From: Pseudonocardia sp. T1-2H
GTDB taxonomy: Bacteria > Actinomycetota > Actinomycetes > Mycobacteriales > Pseudonocardiaceae
DNA: 64,000 nucleotides
Direction of reading: 5' to 3'
NCBI RefSeq assembly: GCF_038039215.1
Contig: NZ_JBBPCL010000001.1
Span: 2,790,001-2,854,000 of the forward strand
Shown: piece after piece, positions 37,874 to 46,781 of the stretch
How positions within the stretch are numbered: the first letter of the stretch is position 1
Layout of the letters: every line of letters begins with the position of its first letter
The notes under the pieces: model-generated
The model's database searches: none
Told to the model about the DNA's origin: nothing
Seen by the model: the letters and a program-made list of their open reading frames with translations, nothing else
Made by a program: the position numbers and the translations under genes

Positions 37874-38536
37874 TCAGGGCCCGTCGACCACGGCCGAGCG
37901 GATCTCCTCCTCGACGGCCGCGGTGGCCACGAACAGCAGCTCGTCGCCCGGTTCCAGCGCGTCGTCGGCCTGCGGGACGATCACCCGTCCGCCCCGCAGG
38001 ATCGTGACCAGTGCCGAGTCCGGCGGCAGCTTGAGGTCCTTCACCGGGCGCCCGGCCAGGCGGGTCTCCGACGGCAGGGTCACCTCGACCAGGTTCGCCT
38101 GACCCTGGCGGAACGTCATCAGCCGCACGAGGTCACCGACGGCCACGGCCTCCTCCACGAGCGCGGCCAGCATCCTGGGCGTCGAGACCGAGACGTCGAC
38201 GCCCCAGTTCTCGCCGAACAGCCACTCGTTGCGCGGGTCGTTGACCCGGGCCACCACGCGCCGCACGCCGAACTCGGTCTTCGCCAGGAGCGAGACGACC
38301 AGGTTCACCTTGTCGTCCCCGGTGGCGGCGATGACGACGTCACAGCTCTCGACGCCGGCCTCCTCCAGCGAGGAGAGCTCGCAGGCGTCCGCGTGGACCC
38401 ACTCCGCCTCCTCCACGGACGACGGGTCGATCTGGGTCAGCTCCCGCTCGATCAGCATCACCTGGTGCTGGTTCTCGACCAGCTCCCGGGCGATGGACCG
38501 GCCGACCGCGCCGGCCCCGGCGATCGCCACTCTCAT
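37874..38536 (-). CDS. ceoC: TrkA-family potassium uptake regulatory protein (CeoC)
   Basis: 220 residues with a TrkA_N Rossmann domain (MRVAIAGAGAVGRSIARELV, GAGAVG loop, then an acidic residue ending strand 2) and a TrkA_C domain (about 140-215; LAGRPVKDLKLPPDS). Proteins of this class bind NAD(H) or nucleotides and gate Trk/Ktr potassium channels from the cytoplasm. The start is ATG 38536, five bases after the ceoB stop, so the two form an operon as in mycobacteria. No channel gene is adjacent, which is also the mycobacterial situation. Confidence 0.88.
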   Translation of the reverse strand: MRVAIAGAGAVGRSIARELVENQHQVMLIERELTQIDPSSVEEAEWVHADACELSSLEEAGVESCDVVIAATGDDKVNLVVSLLAKTEFGVRRVVARVNDPRNEWLFGENWGVDVSVSTPRMLAALVEEAVAVGDLVRLMTFRQGQANLVEVTLPSETRLAGRPVKDLKLPPDSALVTILRGGRVIVPQADDALEPGDELLFVATAAVEEEIRSAVVDGP

Positions 38537-38541
38537 CCCGC

Positions 38542-39204
38542 TCAACCTTCCTGCGGCGGGGCCGCCGCAGCCGTGGTGACGTCGCTGACCGTGCCGGAGA
38601 CCGCGGCCACGTAGACCGTGTCCTCGGCCTGCACGGCGGTGTCCCCGCGGGGGAGCACGCCGGTGCCGAACCGGACGATGAAGGCGACCCGGCAGCCCGT
38701 CGCCTCCTCCAGCTCCCGGATCGGGCGGCCGACCCAGTCCTCGTGCAACGGCAGCGGCAGGACCGCGACCGTCCCGGCGGGCTCCCGCCACGCCGTCGCG
38801 ACGCCGTCCGGGAGCACCATCCGCATGAACCGGTCCGTGGTCCACGGCACCGTCGCGACGGTCGGGATGCCGAGCCGCTCGTAGACGGCGGCGCGCTTGG
38901 CGTCGTAGATGCGGGCGACGACGCGCTCGACGCCGAAGGTCTCCCGGGCCACCCGGGCGGAGAGGATGTTCGAGTTGTCCCCGCTGGAGACGGCGGCGAA
39001 CGCGTCCGCCTTCTCGATGCCGGCCTCGACGAGGACCTCGCGGTGGAAGCCGAACCCGACGACCTGGCGGCCGTGGAAGTCCGGGCCGAGCCTGCGGAAC
39101 GCCTGCGGGTCCTTGTCGATCACGGCCACCTCGTGGCCGAGCCGCTCCAGACCCGCGGACAGCGAGGCGCCGACGCGCCCGCATCCCATGATCACGACAT
39201 ACAT
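38542..39204 (-). CDS. ceoB: TrkA-family potassium uptake regulatory protein (CeoB)
   Basis: 220 residues, paralogous to the gene that follows it. The nucleotide loop is MYVVIMGCGRVGASLSAGL. Further on come VAVIDKDPQAF and VSSGDNSNILSARVARE, then a TrkA_C domain with WVGRPIRELEEATGC. Like CeoC it would bind NAD(H) and control K+ uptake. The name follows locus order, which matches Rv2691 (ceoB) upstream of Rv2692 (ceoC). ATG 39204 lies 126 bases from the divergent permease gene, so the shared promoters are in that gap. Confidence 0.88.
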   Translation of the reverse strand: MYVVIMGCGRVGASLSAGLERLGHEVAVIDKDPQAFRRLGPDFHGRQVVGFGFHREVLVEAGIEKADAFAAVSSGDNSNILSARVARETFGVERVVARIYDAKRAAVYERLGIPTVATVPWTTDRFMRMVLPDGVATAWREPAGTVAVLPLPLHEDWVGRPIRELEEATGCRVAFIVRFGTGVLPRGDTAVQAEDTVYVAAVSGTVSDVTTAAAAPPQEG

Positions 39205-39330
39205 CGCGTGAGGGCCCCTCCCGGGCTCGCGTGCCTTCTCCCGCCCCGTCACCCCGGTCGAACGGGATGATCCGTGCGGTCGGCGCACGCTATCGCGTCC
39301 GTCGACCGCCGAGAGCATAGGCTTCCGCCC

Positions 39331-41409
39331 GTGTCCAAGCTCGGCGTCGCCGTGAAGCGCATCCTGGTCGGTCGCCCGCAGCGGAGCGACCGGCTGCAGA
39401 GCACGCTGCTGTCCAAGCGCATCGCGCTGCCCGTGTTCGCCTCCGACGCGATGTCCTCCGTGGCGTACGCGCCCGAGGAGATCTTCCTGACCCTGTCCGT
39501 CGCGGGCGTGGCCGCGTACTCGCTGTCCCCGTGGATCGGCCTCGCGGTCGTGGTCGTGCTGCTCACGGTGGTCACGAGCTACCGGCAGAACGTGCACGCC
39601 TACCCGTCGGGCGGCGGGGACTACGAGGTCGCGACGGTCAACCTGGGCCGACGTGCGGGGCTCACGGTCGCGAGCGCCCTGCTGGTCGACTACACGCTGA
39701 CCGTCGCGGTGTCGATCTCGGCGGCCGCGGCCAACATCGGCGCGCTCGTCCCGTTCGTCGCCACGCACAAGGTGGGGTTCGCGGTGGTCGCGATCGCCCT
39801 GCTCACCACGGTGAACCTGCGCGGGATCCGGGAGTCCGGGACGGCGTTCGCGATCCCCGTCTACGCGTTCATGATCGGTATCGGCACGATGATCCTCTGG
39901 GGGCTCACCCGGATCCTGCTGCTCGGCCAGGACGTGCACACCGCCAGCACGGACCTGCACCTCGTCGCGGAAGGGGACGCGTTCACCGGCATGGCGCTGG
40001 TGCTGCTCGTCCTGCGGGCGTTCACCCAGGGCGCGGCGGCGCTGACGGGCGTCGAGGCGATCAGCAACGGCGTCCCGGCCTTCCGCAAGCCCAAGTCCAA
40101 GAACGCGGCGACGACGTTGCTGCTGCTCGGCACGATCTCGGTCGCCATGTTCATGGGCCTGATCGCCCTGGCCCAGCTCACCGGCGTCAAGATCGCGGAG
40201 GACCCGGCGCGGCAGTTCCCCGACGCGCCCCCGGGCTACGTGCAGCAGACGATGGTCGCGCAGCTGGCCGACGCCGTGTTCCAAGGTTTCCGGCCAGGGT
40301 TCTTCTTCGTCGTGATCATGACGGCGCTGATCCTGGTGCTCGCGGCCAACACGGCGTTCAACGGCTTCCCGGTGCTCGGCTCGATCCTCTCGCAGGACCG
40401 GTTCCTGCCCCGGCAGCTGCACACCCGCGGGGACCGCCTGGCGTTCTCCAACGGCATCCTGATCCTCGCCGCGCTGGCCATCGTGCTGGTGATCGGCTTC
40501 CAGGCGGAGGTCACCCGGCTCATCCCGCTCTACACGGTCGGGGTCTTCGTGTCGTTCACCCTGAGCCAGACGGGCATGGTGCGGCACTGGAAACGCCTGC
40601 TCGCCGACGAGACGGACCCCGCCGCGCGGCGGCGGATGCGCCGCTCGCAGACCATCAACGGGTTCGGCGCGATCATGACCGGGACCGTGCTGGTCACCGT
40701 GCTGATCACGAAGTTCCTCCTCGGCGCGTGGATCGCGATCGCCGCGATGGCCGGGTTCTACGTGCTGATGGTGGCCATCCAGAAGCACTACGACCGGGTG
40801 TCGGCGGAGCTGCAGGCGGGGGAGTCGGACGCGGTCCTGCCGTCCCGCAACCACGGCGTCGTGCTCGTCTCCACCCTGCACAAGCCCACGCTGCGGGCGC
40901 TCGCCTACGCCCGTGCGGCCCGGCCGGACGTCCTCGAGGCGGTCACGGTCAACGTCGACGACGCGGACACCAAGAGGCTCTTCCGGGACTGGGAGAAGCG
41001 GAAGATCCCGGTGGCGCTGAAGGTGATCGAGTCCCCGTACCGGGAGATCACCAAGCCGGTCCTGGACTACGTGAAGCGGATCCGCACCGACAACCCGCGC
41101 GACGTCGTCACCGTCTACATCCCGGAGTACGTCGTCGGCCACTGGTGGGAGCAGTTGCTGCACAACCAGAGCGCCCTGCGGCTGAAGAGCAGGCTGCTCT
41201 TCCAGCCCGGGGTGATGGTCACGAGCGTGCCCTGGCAGCTCGACTCCTCGCAGCGCTCCCACGTGCTGAGCCCGCACTACGCGCCCGGGGCCTCCCGGCG
41301 CGGGTACCCGTCGATGCAGCAGCTGCCGGGGGAGTCGGGCTCGCCCGCCGAGCCCGTGCCGGCCGCTGTCCGCGCGGGAAAACCCCGGAAGGACGACCGT
41401 GTCTCCTGA
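39331..41409 (+). CDS. APC-superfamily permease (Rv2690c-like)
   Basis: 692 residues. The first about 480 hold some 12 transmembrane segments of the amino acid-polyamine-organocation fold. SDAMSSVAYAPEEIFLTLSV is the helix 1 region, and PSGGGDYEVATVNLG is the family GGG motif. The last 190 residues are soluble (HGVVLVSTLHKPTLRALAYA), resembling a universal-stress-like domain. The substrate is unknown. GTG 39331 starts at the basic N-terminus; a longer frame begins in the ceoB promoter region. The stop lies ten bases into the next gene. Confidence 0.88.
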   Translation: MSKLGVAVKRILVGRPQRSDRLQSTLLSKRIALPVFASDAMSSVAYAPEEIFLTLSVAGVAAYSLSPWIGLAVVVVLLTVVTSYRQNVHAYPSGGGDYEVATVNLGRRAGLTVASALLVDYTLTVAVSISAAAANIGALVPFVATHKVGFAVVAIALLTTVNLRGIRESGTAFAIPVYAFMIGIGTMILWGLTRILLLGQDVHTASTDLHLVAEGDAFTGMALVLLVLRAFTQGAAALTGVEAISNGVPAFRKPKSKNAATTLLLLGTISVAMFMGLIALAQLTGVKIAEDPARQFPDAPPGYVQQTMVAQLADAVFQGFRPGFFFVVIMTALILVLAANTAFNGFPVLGSILSQDRFLPRQLHTRGDRLAFSNGILILAALAIVLVIGFQAEVTRLIPLYTVGVFVSFTLSQTGMVRHWKRLLADETDPAARRRMRRSQTINGFGAIMTGTVLVTVLITKFLLGAWIAIAAMAGFYVLMVAIQKHYDRVSAELQAGESDAVLPSRNHGVVLVSTLHKPTLRALAYARAARPDVLEAVTVNVDDADTKRLFRDWEKRKIPVALKVIESPYREITKPVLDYVKRIRTDNPRDVVTVYIPEYVVGHWWEQLLHNQSALRLKSRLLFQPGVMVTSVPWQLDSSQRSHVLSPHYAPGASRRGYPSMQQLPGESGSPAEPVPAAVRAGKPRKDDRVS

Positions 41410-42625
41410 AGCCGCCGTGACGAGGACCCCGGCCCCGGACTGGACCGACCGCGTCCTGGAGCTCGAGATCGGGCCGATCGCGCACGGCGGGCACTGCGTC
41501 GCGCGCACGGACCCGGACGACGAGGGCGGCCGCGGCCGGGTCGTGTTCGTCCGGCACGCGCTGCCGGGGGAGCGGGTGCGCGCCGTCGTCACCGAGGACC
41601 AGGGCGGCGGGTTCTGCCGCGCGGACGCGATCGCCGTGCTGGAGCCGTCGCCGGACCGCGTCGCCGCGCCCTGCCCGTGGGCCCGCGCGGGCGGCTGCGG
41701 AGGCTGCGACCTGCAGCACGTCGAGCCCGGCGCGCAGCGCAGGCTGAAGACGGCGGTGCTGCACGAACAGCTCCGGCGGCTCGCGGGCCTCTCCTCGGAC
41801 GTCGTCGTCGAGGAACTGCCCGGCGGCTCGCTCGGCTGGCGGCACCGGCTGCGGCTCGCGGTGGACGACGAGGGCGCGCCCGGGCTGCGGGCGCACCGCA
41901 GCCACGAGGTCGTCCCGATCTCGGACTGCCTGCTCGCCCCGGAGGGCCTGCTCGACGGCGTCCTCGGCGCCCCCTACCCGCCCGGGGACGAGGTCGACGT
42001 CGCCCTGGACGCGGACGGGGTGCGGCACGTCGGCGTCGTCTCCACGGCCGGGTACAACGGCGGTTCGGTGCAGCGGGCGGCGGGCCGGGAGTGGGAGCTC
42101 TCGCCCGGTGCGTTCTGGCAGGTCCACCCCGCGCTGGCGGACACGCTCGTCGACGTCGTGCGCGAGTGGGCCGCCGCGCCGGCCGGGGGCACCGCGTGGG
42201 ACCTCTACGGCGGGGTCGGGCTCTTCGCCGCGGTGCTCGCCGAGCAGGTCGGGCCGGACGGGCGGGTGAGCGTCGTCGAGTCGTCGCGCCGGGCCGTCGA
42301 GGACGGGCGGAGCGCGCTGCGGGATCTGCGGCAGATCACGTGGCGGGCGGGACGGGCGGAGGCGCTGGTCACCGCGCTGCCGGACCCGGACGTCGTGGTC
42401 GCGGACCCGCCGCGGAAGGGCCTGGGCAGGGCGATGGTCGACGAGATCTGCTCGCGCTCGCCGAAGCGCGTCGTGCACGTCGCGTGCGACCCGGCGGCGC
42501 TGGCCCGGGACGTCGGCCTCTTCGCGGAGCGGGGCTACGCGCTCACCGCGCTGCGCGCCTTCGACGCCTTCCCGATGACGCACCACTTCGAGTGCGTTGC
42601 GCTCCTCGAGCCTGTGCGCGAATAA
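41399..42625 (+). CDS. Class I SAM-dependent RNA methyltransferase (RlmD/TrmA family, Rv2689c-like)
   Basis: 408 residues. An N-terminal TRAM-like domain (GHCVARTDPDDE, GERVRAVV) is followed by a four-Cys Fe-S motif (CPWARAGGCGGCDLQH). The SAM motif is DLYGGVGLFAAVLAEQ (about residue 266). VVADPPRKGLG and HVACDPAALARDV carry the catalytic Cys of m5U methyltransferases. The enzyme would methylate a uridine in 23S rRNA or tRNA; the site cannot be given. GTG 41399 overlaps the permease stop. The next gene starts 49 bases further with its own ribosome site. Confidence 0.92.
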   Translation: MSPEAAVTRTPAPDWTDRVLELEIGPIAHGGHCVARTDPDDEGGRGRVVFVRHALPGERVRAVVTEDQGGGFCRADAIAVLEPSPDRVAAPCPWARAGGCGGCDLQHVEPGAQRRLKTAVLHEQLRRLAGLSSDVVVEELPGGSLGWRHRLRLAVDDEGAPGLRAHRSHEVVPISDCLLAPEGLLDGVLGAPYPPGDEVDVALDADGVRHVGVVSTAGYNGGSVQRAAGREWELSPGAFWQVHPALADTLVDVVREWAAAPAGGTAWDLYGGVGLFAAVLAEQVGPDGRVSVVESSRRAVEDGRSALRDLRQITWRAGRAEALVTALPDPDVVVADPPRKGLGRAMVDEICSRSPKRVVHVACDPAALARDVGLFAERGYALTALRAFDAFPMTHHFECVALLEPVRE

Positions 42626-42674
42626 CGTTGTTCCCGCGAAGTCTTCCGCGCACGACCTCGACGGAGGAGGACAC

Positions 42675-43535
42675 ATGACCGGACTCGCCGACCACGTGGC
42701 CGACTGGAAGCCCGAGCCGCTCGAGGAGACGGACATCGTCGGGGCCTGGCCCTCCGGTGCGTTCGCGGCGCTGCTCGACCAGCCCACCCCGATCGACGAG
42801 CGGGACGCGCCGTTGCCGCTCGGCTGGCACCGCTTCCACTTCCTGGAGGCGCCGGCGACGGCGGAGCTGGGCGAGGACGGGCACGTGCGCGAGGGCCGAT
42901 TCCTCCCGCCGATCCCGAACCGCCGCCGGATGTTCGCGGGCGGCCGGCTCATGGTGCACTCGCCGATCCGCGTCGGTGACGAGATCGTGCGGCGCAGCGA
43001 GGTCACATCCGTCGAGCCGAAGTCCGGGCGCAGCGGCGAGATGCTGTTCGTGACACTGCGCCAGGAGTTCCGGCGGGACGGGCTGCTGCTCCTCGTCGAG
43101 GAGGAGGACGCGGTCTACCGGCAGCAGGAGCCCGGCACGCCGCGCGCCACCCCGCAGGCCCCGGCGCCCTCCGAGCTGCCGGACGCGGCGCCGTGGCGGG
43201 CGATGCTACATCCCGACGAGGCGATGCTGCTGCGGTTCAGCGCGCTCACCTACAACGCGCACCGCATCCACTACGACCTGCCGTACGCCCGCGAGGTCGA
43301 GGGCTTCCCGGGCCTGCTCGTGCACGGTCCGCTGCTCGCGCTGCTGCTCCTGGAGCTGCCGCGGAGGTTCGCGCCGGACCGCCAGGTGACCGAGTTCTCC
43401 TACCGCCTGCGGTCCCCGTCGTTCGCGGGTGCCCCGATCGTCGCCGACGGCACCCCGACGGACACCGGCGTCGATCTCGCCGCCGGGGTCCCGGGAGCCG
43501 CCCCGGCCATCACCGGCACGGCCACCTTCGCCTGA
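42675..43535 (+). CDS. FAS1-like / mesaconyl-CoA hydratase-type dehydratase (MaoC fold)
   Basis: 286 residues with two hot-dog domains. The first has PLPLGWHRFHFLE and RRRMFAGGRLMVHSPIRVGDE. The second has ALTYNAHRIHYDLPYAREVE, the MaoC-type catalytic His/Asp region (YNAHRIHYD), then LLVHGPLLALLLLELPRR. These enzymes hydrate mesaconyl-C4-CoA or similar acyl-CoAs. ATG 42675 follows GGAGGAGG. The stop is three bases before a 22-bp repeat array. It stands alone; the physiological substrate cannot be named. Confidence 0.85.
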   Translation: MTGLADHVADWKPEPLEETDIVGAWPSGAFAALLDQPTPIDERDAPLPLGWHRFHFLEAPATAELGEDGHVREGRFLPPIPNRRRMFAGGRLMVHSPIRVGDEIVRRSEVTSVEPKSGRSGEMLFVTLRQEFRRDGLLLLVEEEDAVYRQQEPGTPRATPQAPAPSELPDAAPWRAMLHPDEAMLLRFSALTYNAHRIHYDLPYAREVEGFPGLLVHGPLLALLLLELPRRFAPDRQVTEFSYRLRSPSFAGAPIVADGTPTDTGVDLAAGVPGAAPAITGTATFA

Positions 43536-43538
43536 CCC

Positions 43539-43690
43539 CCCCGCGAGTCGCGCTCCAGGACCGCGCGAGTCGCGCTCTGAACGCCCGCGAGTCGCGCTCT
43601 GAACCCCCGCGAGTCGGGGTTCGGGGCCGGGCGAGTCGCGGTCTGCGACCGGCGAGTCGGGCCTGGGGCCCACGAGCCGCGATCGGGTGG
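43539..43690. repeat. Array of seven 22-bp repeats, GAGTCG orientation
   Basis: Units start at 43539, 43561, 43583, 43605, 43627 (22 bp each) and 43649 and 43670 (21 bp). Core is GCGAGTCGCG or GCGAGTCGGG; units two and three differ only in their first base. The last unit has decayed to CGAGCCG. The array begins three bases after a stop codon, inside the 627-base gap before tex. The unit is the reverse of that in 43927-44080. Confidence 0.85.
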
Positions 43691-43820
43691 ATCGTGCGAT
43701 TCGGGGCCCGGGTCGAGCTCAGGACAGCCGGTTCCACTGCGGAGAGTTCGGGTGCGGGCGAACCGCATCCCTCGAGCAGGGCGTCCGGCCGGCGCCGATT
43801 TCGTGTCGCCGACCATCCGC

Positions 43821-43881
43821 GGTCACGATCCCGGGAGCGAGAGTGGCACCTGGCGTCTGTCCTGGTCCCGAGATCGTGATC
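43821..43881. repeat. Palindromic repeat between the two 22-bp arrays
   Basis: Left arm GGTCACGATCCCGGGAGC (43821-43838) and right arm GGTCCCGAGATCGTGATC (43864-43881) are inverted with three mismatches. The left arm matches the cobG-internal element at 16 of 18 bases. The rest of 43691-43926 holds no gene. Confidence 0.65.
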
Positions 43882-43926
43882 ACGAGGCGCTTCGCTGATC
43901 GCGTGCGGGTGCGAGCACTCCCGGAC

Positions 43927-44080
43927 TTGGATCCCGACTCGCCCGGCCTTGGATCGCGACTCGCCCGGGCTCAGATCGCGACTCGCTCGGCCTTGGATCC
44001 CGACTCGCCCGGGCTCCGATCCCGACTCGCGGGGTTCTGGGGCGCGACTCGTGGGGTGTCATGCCGCGACCCGCGGGATG
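43927..44080. repeat. Array of seven 22-bp repeats, CGACTC orientation
   Basis: Seven units of exactly 22 bases start at 43927, 43949, 43971, 43993, 44015, 44037 and 44059, with core CGACTCGCCCGG at the left and CGACTCGCGGGG or CGACCCGCGGGA at the right. The array ends about 80 bases before tex. It faces the array at 43539-43690 as an inverted copy. Confidence 0.88.
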
Positions 44081-44162
44081 ATCATGGCTAGCCGACGGGG
44101 CGCGGGGTCGCGCTACCGGCCCCGGGCTCGGGCTCGCCGGGGTGGTTCGCCACCATGGAGGG

Positions 44163-46664
44163 GTGACAGGTTCGGTTCCCCCAGCGCAGTCGCCCGCCGC
44201 CCCCGCCCCGGCCTCGCCCGCCGCCCCCGAGGCCCCGGCGAAGTCCTACGCGGGATGGTCCATCCCGCAGCGGATCGCCGACGAGATCGGGGTGCGCACC
44301 AACCAGGTCGTCGCCGCCGTCGACCTGCTCGACGGCGGTTCCACCGTCCCCTTCATCGCCCGTTACCGGAAGGAGGCGACCGAGGAGCTCGACGACGCGC
44401 AGCTGCGTACCCTCGAGGAGCGCCTCCGCTACCTCCGCGAGCTGGAGGAGCGCCGTACCGCCGTCCTCGACGAGATCCGCAAGCAGGGCAAGCTCGACGA
44501 GGTCCTGGAGGCGCGGATCCTCGCCGCCGAGTCCAAGGCCCGCCTCGAGGACATCTACCTGCCGTTCAAGCCGAAGCGCCGCACCAAGGCGATGGTGGCC
44601 CGCGAGAACGGCCTCGAGCCGCTCGCGGACGCGCTGTTCGGGGACCCGACGCTGGACCCGCAGACCACCGCGGCGGACTACCTGAACGACAACGTGGCGG
44701 ACGCCGCCGCAGCCCTCGAGGGTGCCCGGTCGATCCTGGTCGAGCGGTTCTCCGAGGAGGCCGATCTCATCGGCGGCCTGCGCGAGCGCATGTGGTCCAA
44801 GGGCGTGCTCGTCTCCAAGGTCCGCGAGGGCAAGGAGACCGAGGGCGCCAAGTTCTCGGACTACTTCGACTTCTCCGAGCCCTTCACCAAGCTGCCCAGC
44901 CACCGGATCCTCGCGGTGTTCCGCGGGGAGAAGGAGGAGATCCTCGACGTCGCGCTGGAGCCGGACTCCCAGCCGGTCGAGCCCGGCCGGCGCTCGGACT
45001 ACGAGACCCTGATCGCCGCGCACGTCGGGATCTCGGACCAGGGCCGCGCGGCGGACAAGTGGCTGAACGACGTCGTCCGCTGGACCTGGCGCACCCGCAT
45101 CCTGCTGCACCTGGGCATCGACATCCGGGTCCGGCTGCGCACCGCCGCGGAGGAGGGCGCCATCGGCGTCTTCGCCTCCAACCTCCGGGACCTGCTGCTC
45201 GCCGCGCCGGCCGGCACCCGCACGACCATGGGCTTGGACCCGGGCCTGCGGACCGGCGTCAAGGTCGCGGTCGTCGACGGCACCGGCAAGGTGCTGGCCA
45301 AGGAGACGGTCTACCCGCACGAGCCCCGCAAGGACTGGAAGGGTGCCCTCGCGACGCTGTCGAAGCTCGCCGCGGCCCACCAGGTCGAGCTGATCGCGAT
45401 CGGCAACGGCACGGCGTCCCGTGAGACGGACGCGCTGGCCGGTGAGCTCGTCGCGCAGAACCCCGCGCTGAAGATGACCAAGGTGATGGTCAGCGAGGCC
45501 GGGGCGTCGGTCTACTCGGCGTCCGCGTACGCGTCGGCCAGCTTCCCGGACCTGGACGTCTCCATCCGCGGCGCCGTCTCCATCGCGCGCCGGCTGCAGG
45601 ACCCGCTGGCCGAGCTGGTCAAGATCGATCCGAAGTCCATCGGCGTCGGGCAGTACCAGCACGACCTTCCCGAGTCGTCGCTCTCGCGCTCGCTCGACGC
45701 CGTCGTCGAGGACTGTGTGAACGCCGTCGGCGTGGACCTGAACAGTGCGTCCGCCCCGCTGCTGCGCCGGGTGTCCGGGATCAGCGAGTCGCTGGCCGCC
45801 GGGATCGTGGCGCACCGCGACGCGAACGGCCCGTTCCGCACCCGCACCGCCCTGGCCGACGTGCCCCGGCTCGGCCCGAAGGCGTTCGAGCAGTGCGCGG
45901 GCTTCCTGCGGATCCGGGGCGGCGACGAGCCGCTGGACGTCTCGGGCGTGCACCCGGAGTCCTACCCGGTGGTCCGGAAGATGGTCGCCGCCGCGAAGGT
46001 CCAGGGGATCGGCGAGCTGATCGGCAACGCGCCGAAGCTCAAGACCCTGCAGCCGAAGCGGTTCGTCGACGACCAGATCGGTCTGATCACCGTCACGGAC
46101 ATCCTCGCCGAGCTGGAGAAGCCCGGCCGGGACCCCCGTCCCGCGTTCCGCACCGCGACCTTCGCCGAGGGCGTGCACAAGATCGCGGACCTGCGGCCGG
46201 GGATGCTGCTGGAGGGCGTGGTCACCAATGTCGCCGCCTTCGGCGCGTTCGTCGACGTCGGGGTGCACCAGGACGGGCTCGTGCACGTCTCGGCGATGTC
46301 GAAGGACTTCGTCTCGGACCCGCGCGAGGTCGTGAAGTCGGGCGACGTGGTCCGGGTCAAGGTCATGGAGGTCGACGAGGCCCGCAAGCGGATCTCGCTG
46401 ACCCTGCGCCTCGACGACGAGCCGGGCGCAGGCAAGGGCAAGCGGCCTGCCAGAGGAGACGGCGCGCAGGGACAGGGTCAGGCCGGCCGCCGGGACGAGC
46501 GCGGCGGAGACCGCCGGGGCGGGCCCCGCGGCGGCAAGCCGAGCGGCGGCGGCAAGCCCGGCGGGAAGCAGGATGACCGGCGCGGGAGCGGGCAGCGTCA
46601 GGACAAGCCGGCCCCGCTGAGCAACGCGATGGCGGACGCACTGAAGCGGGCCGGCTTCAAGTAA
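44163..46664 (+). CDS. tex: Tex family RNA-binding transcription accessory protein
   Basis: 833 residues. The order is Tex_N helix-turn-helix (WSIPQRIADEIGV), a YqgF-like RNase H fold (TTMGLDPGLRTGVKVAVVDG, about residue 350), helix-hairpin-helix repeats (RTALADVPRLGPKAFEQC), and an S1 domain (RPGMLLEGVVTNVAAFGAFV). The last 85 residues are Gly/Lys/Arg-rich. Tex proteins bind RNA and act with RNA polymerase; YqgF catalytic residues are usually lost. GTG 44163 is adopted, though GGAGGG is only two bases upstream; GTG 44142 is the alternative. A repeat array lies just upstream and a duplicated hairpin just downstream. Confidence 0.92.
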   Translation: MTGSVPPAQSPAAPAPASPAAPEAPAKSYAGWSIPQRIADEIGVRTNQVVAAVDLLDGGSTVPFIARYRKEATEELDDAQLRTLEERLRYLRELEERRTAVLDEIRKQGKLDEVLEARILAAESKARLEDIYLPFKPKRRTKAMVARENGLEPLADALFGDPTLDPQTTAADYLNDNVADAAAALEGARSILVERFSEEADLIGGLRERMWSKGVLVSKVREGKETEGAKFSDYFDFSEPFTKLPSHRILAVFRGEKEEILDVALEPDSQPVEPGRRSDYETLIAAHVGISDQGRAADKWLNDVVRWTWRTRILLHLGIDIRVRLRTAAEEGAIGVFASNLRDLLLAAPAGTRTTMGLDPGLRTGVKVAVVDGTGKVLAKETVYPHEPRKDWKGALATLSKLAAAHQVELIAIGNGTASRETDALAGELVAQNPALKMTKVMVSEAGASVYSASAYASASFPDLDVSIRGAVSIARRLQDPLAELVKIDPKSIGVGQYQHDLPESSLSRSLDAVVEDCVNAVGVDLNSASAPLLRRVSGISESLAAGIVAHRDANGPFRTRTALADVPRLGPKAFEQCAGFLRIRGGDEPLDVSGVHPESYPVVRKMVAAAKVQGIGELIGNAPKLKTLQPKRFVDDQIGLITVTDILAELEKPGRDPRPAFRTATFAEGVHKIADLRPGMLLEGVVTNVAAFGAFVDVGVHQDGLVHVSAMSKDFVSDPREVVKSGDVVRVKVMEVDEARKRISLTLRLDDEPGAGKGKRPARGDGAQGQGQAGRRDERGGDRRGGPRGGKPSGGGKPGGKQDDRRGSGQRQDKPAPLSNAMADALKRAGFK

Positions 46665-46681
46665 GGCGCCTCCGGCCGCTC

Positions 46682-46774
46682 GTGCGCGGAGATCGTCGCC
46701 AGGGCGACGATCTCCGCGCACAGGCGCGGCGGTGCACACGGTCAGGCGTTGCCAGGGCGACGATTTCCGCGCAC
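46682..46774. terminator. Perfect hairpin with a partial tandem copy, between tex and a phosphatase gene
   Basis: GTGCGCGGAGATCGTCGC (46682-46699) and its exact reverse complement (46704-46721) flank CAGG. A second copy of the right arm lies at 46757-46774 with one mismatch, within a direct repeat of about 30 bases. The hairpin lies in the convergent gap and can end both transcripts. The duplicated half suggests a repeat element more than a plain terminator. Confidence 0.6.
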
Positions 46775-46781
46775 AGGTGCG

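Noticed and set aside
38542..41592. A 1016-codon minus-strand frame over the APC permease
   Set aside because: Only its last 220 codons (ceoB) are a gene. The rest is antisense to a conserved membrane protein and is His/Asp/Arg-rich.
43539..44080. The 22-bp arrays as CRISPR loci
   Set aside because: There are no unique spacers: units abut directly at 22-bp period, units vary gradually, and no cas gene is near.
44088..46739. An 883-codon minus-strand frame opposite tex
   Set aside because: It is antisense to a fully conserved Tex protein. The translation is Val/Arg/Asp-rich without motifs.
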